From IMG/VR virus record IMGVR_UViG_3300021378_000113, positions 1 through 28,870 of that record: a stretch of DNA of 28,870 nt. One strand, written 5' to 3'. Shown here piece after piece: positions 28,601-28,870 of this stretch. Numbering within the stretch: position 1 is the stretch's first letter; the number at the start of each line of letters is the position of its first letter. Source of the DNA: a virus. Both the position numbers and the translations under genes were made by a program. The notes beneath the pieces were generated by a model. That model ran no database searches and was not told where the DNA came from. It saw only the letters and a program-made list of their open reading frames with translations.

Positions 28601-28783
28601 TTAGGATCCGCAATAAAGGCAATCGTCATCGTCTTGCTCAGGATTGTTTTCAATCTCAGGGTTAAGTATAACCTTTAATTCATAAATCTGTTGCATTAGC
28701 TCCATGTCTTCATACATATCGCCTGTTATTTTTGATTCTAGGCGCTTTATTTCCGCCTCAACGTCTTTTTTGTTTATAGCCAT
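28601..28783 (-). CDS. Small acidic protein with C-terminal CxxC, 60 aa
   Basis: A 60-residue protein: a charged helical N-terminus (KDVEAEIKRLESKI, then YELKVIL) and an acidic tail ending EQDDDDCLYCGS. The final C-x2-C may bind zinc or iron with a partner. Its start overlaps the sigma-like gene by 10 bases across the contig junction, so the two are coupled. No family recognised. The left contig end holds a partial copy with one amino-acid change (E to Q at residue 9). Confidence 0.68.
   Translation of the reverse strand: MAINKKDVEAEIKRLESKITGDMYEDMELMQQIYELKVILNPEIENNPEQDDDDCLYCGS
28665..28695 (-). promoter_or_regulatory. Candidate late promoter of the terminase operon
   Basis: The minus strand has TGCAACA (28695-28689), 15 bases, GGTTATACT (28673-28665). 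The upstream half is exact and the downstream core GTTATA is kept. It is inside the 60-residue gene, 74 bases before the ATG at 28590. Confidence 0.45.
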
Positions 28784-28870
28784 TCGTAGTCTCCGTTTAT
28801 ATAATCCTCGTAATCTTCTGCAATGTTTTCCTTTAGTTTCTCTTTTGATTTCTTTATAGAGTAGAATATT
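28738..28870. repeat. Terminal redundancy, right copy (contains the sigma-like gene 3' end)
   Basis: Repeats positions 1-133 with four substitutions at 28754, 28759, 28760 and 28763. Bases 28774-28870 repeat the last codons of the sigma-like gene and stop at the contig edge. It confirms circular gene order: sigma-like gene, then the 60-residue gene, then the terminase operon. Confidence 0.9.

Noticed and set aside
1-28870. tRNA genes, CRISPR arrays, insertion sequences, diversity-generating retroelement
   Set aside because: No cloverleaf with CCA/TTCGA-type arms, no regular spacer-repeat array, no transposase or reverse transcriptase frame, and no paired template/variable repeats were seen in the LamG genes.
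28738-28870. The end repeat as genuine fixed direct terminal repeats of linear phage DNA
   Set aside because: The copies differ at four positions, mostly synonymous, and the repeat sits inside genes; overlap of contig ends from a mixed population is the simpler reading.

Overview
The window looks like one essentially complete genome of a small tailed (siphovirus-type) phage of a Bacteroidetes host, most likely a marine flavobacterium. The evidence is AT-rich DNA, no Shine-Dalgarno sequences, four TAnnTTTG promoter-like boxes, and tail, capsid and fibre proteins of the kind found in flavobacterial phages. Every credible gene lies on the minus strand, so transcription runs from high to low coordinates. 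The last 133 bases (28738-28870) repeat the first 133 with four differences near the start, so the contig closes on itself. The unique length is about 28.74 kb. No integrase, repressor of the cI type, tRNA, CRISPR array or DNA polymerase is seen, which suggests a lytic phage that borrows the host replisome.

In transcription order: (1) A sigma-70-like protein (570-37) leads across the contig junction into a small acidic protein (28783-28601), a Cys-rich protein, a ParB-like protein and the terminase subunits (28590-26171). (2) A tail block follows: a tail assembly chaperone with a probable -1 frameshift on a T9 run (26137-25377), tail completion and neck-like proteins, two large beta-rich tail proteins, a 56-residue protein and the tape measure (to 18714). 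(3) The head block comes next: XkdF-like protease, Cys/His-rich protein, acidic scaffold, major capsid (with a one-base frameshift near its N-terminus), a probable tail tube protein, then the portal and connector (18692-12721). (4) Host-contact proteins include two tandem LamG paralogues (12657-10312). (5) The lysis cassette is a small two-TM protein, holin, amidase and a u-spanin-like lipoprotein (10312-8896). (6) The early/replication region holds a metallophosphoesterase, a run of small unknown proteins, a DnaA-domain-IV-like protein, a DUF6291-type replication protein, a RecA/DnaB-type ATPase, a PAPS-reductase-like protein, NinG, ERF annealing protein, YqaJ-like nuclease, a ribbon-helix-helix regulator and a protein with an SSB-like tail (8899-852).

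The terminase-tail-head-portal-fibre order is unusual: tail genes precede head genes, and the portal lies about 11 kb from the terminase. Genes are tightly packed with many TAATG or ATGA stop/start overlaps, which supported seven small genes below the usual length cut-off.

The most interesting signals are: a bipartite motif TGCAACA-N15-AGTTATATA, found six times, each ahead of a late transcription unit and with constant spacing (a candidate late promoter, perhaps read by the phage sigma-like protein); an RNA leader at 5751-5841 in which two stems interleave, the second followed by a T8 run (a candidate attenuator or riboregulator) upstream of the replication genes; a tail chaperone whose two reading frames would give isoforms of nearly equal length with different C-termini; and a strongly over-represented coding-strand word AAACACGAA.
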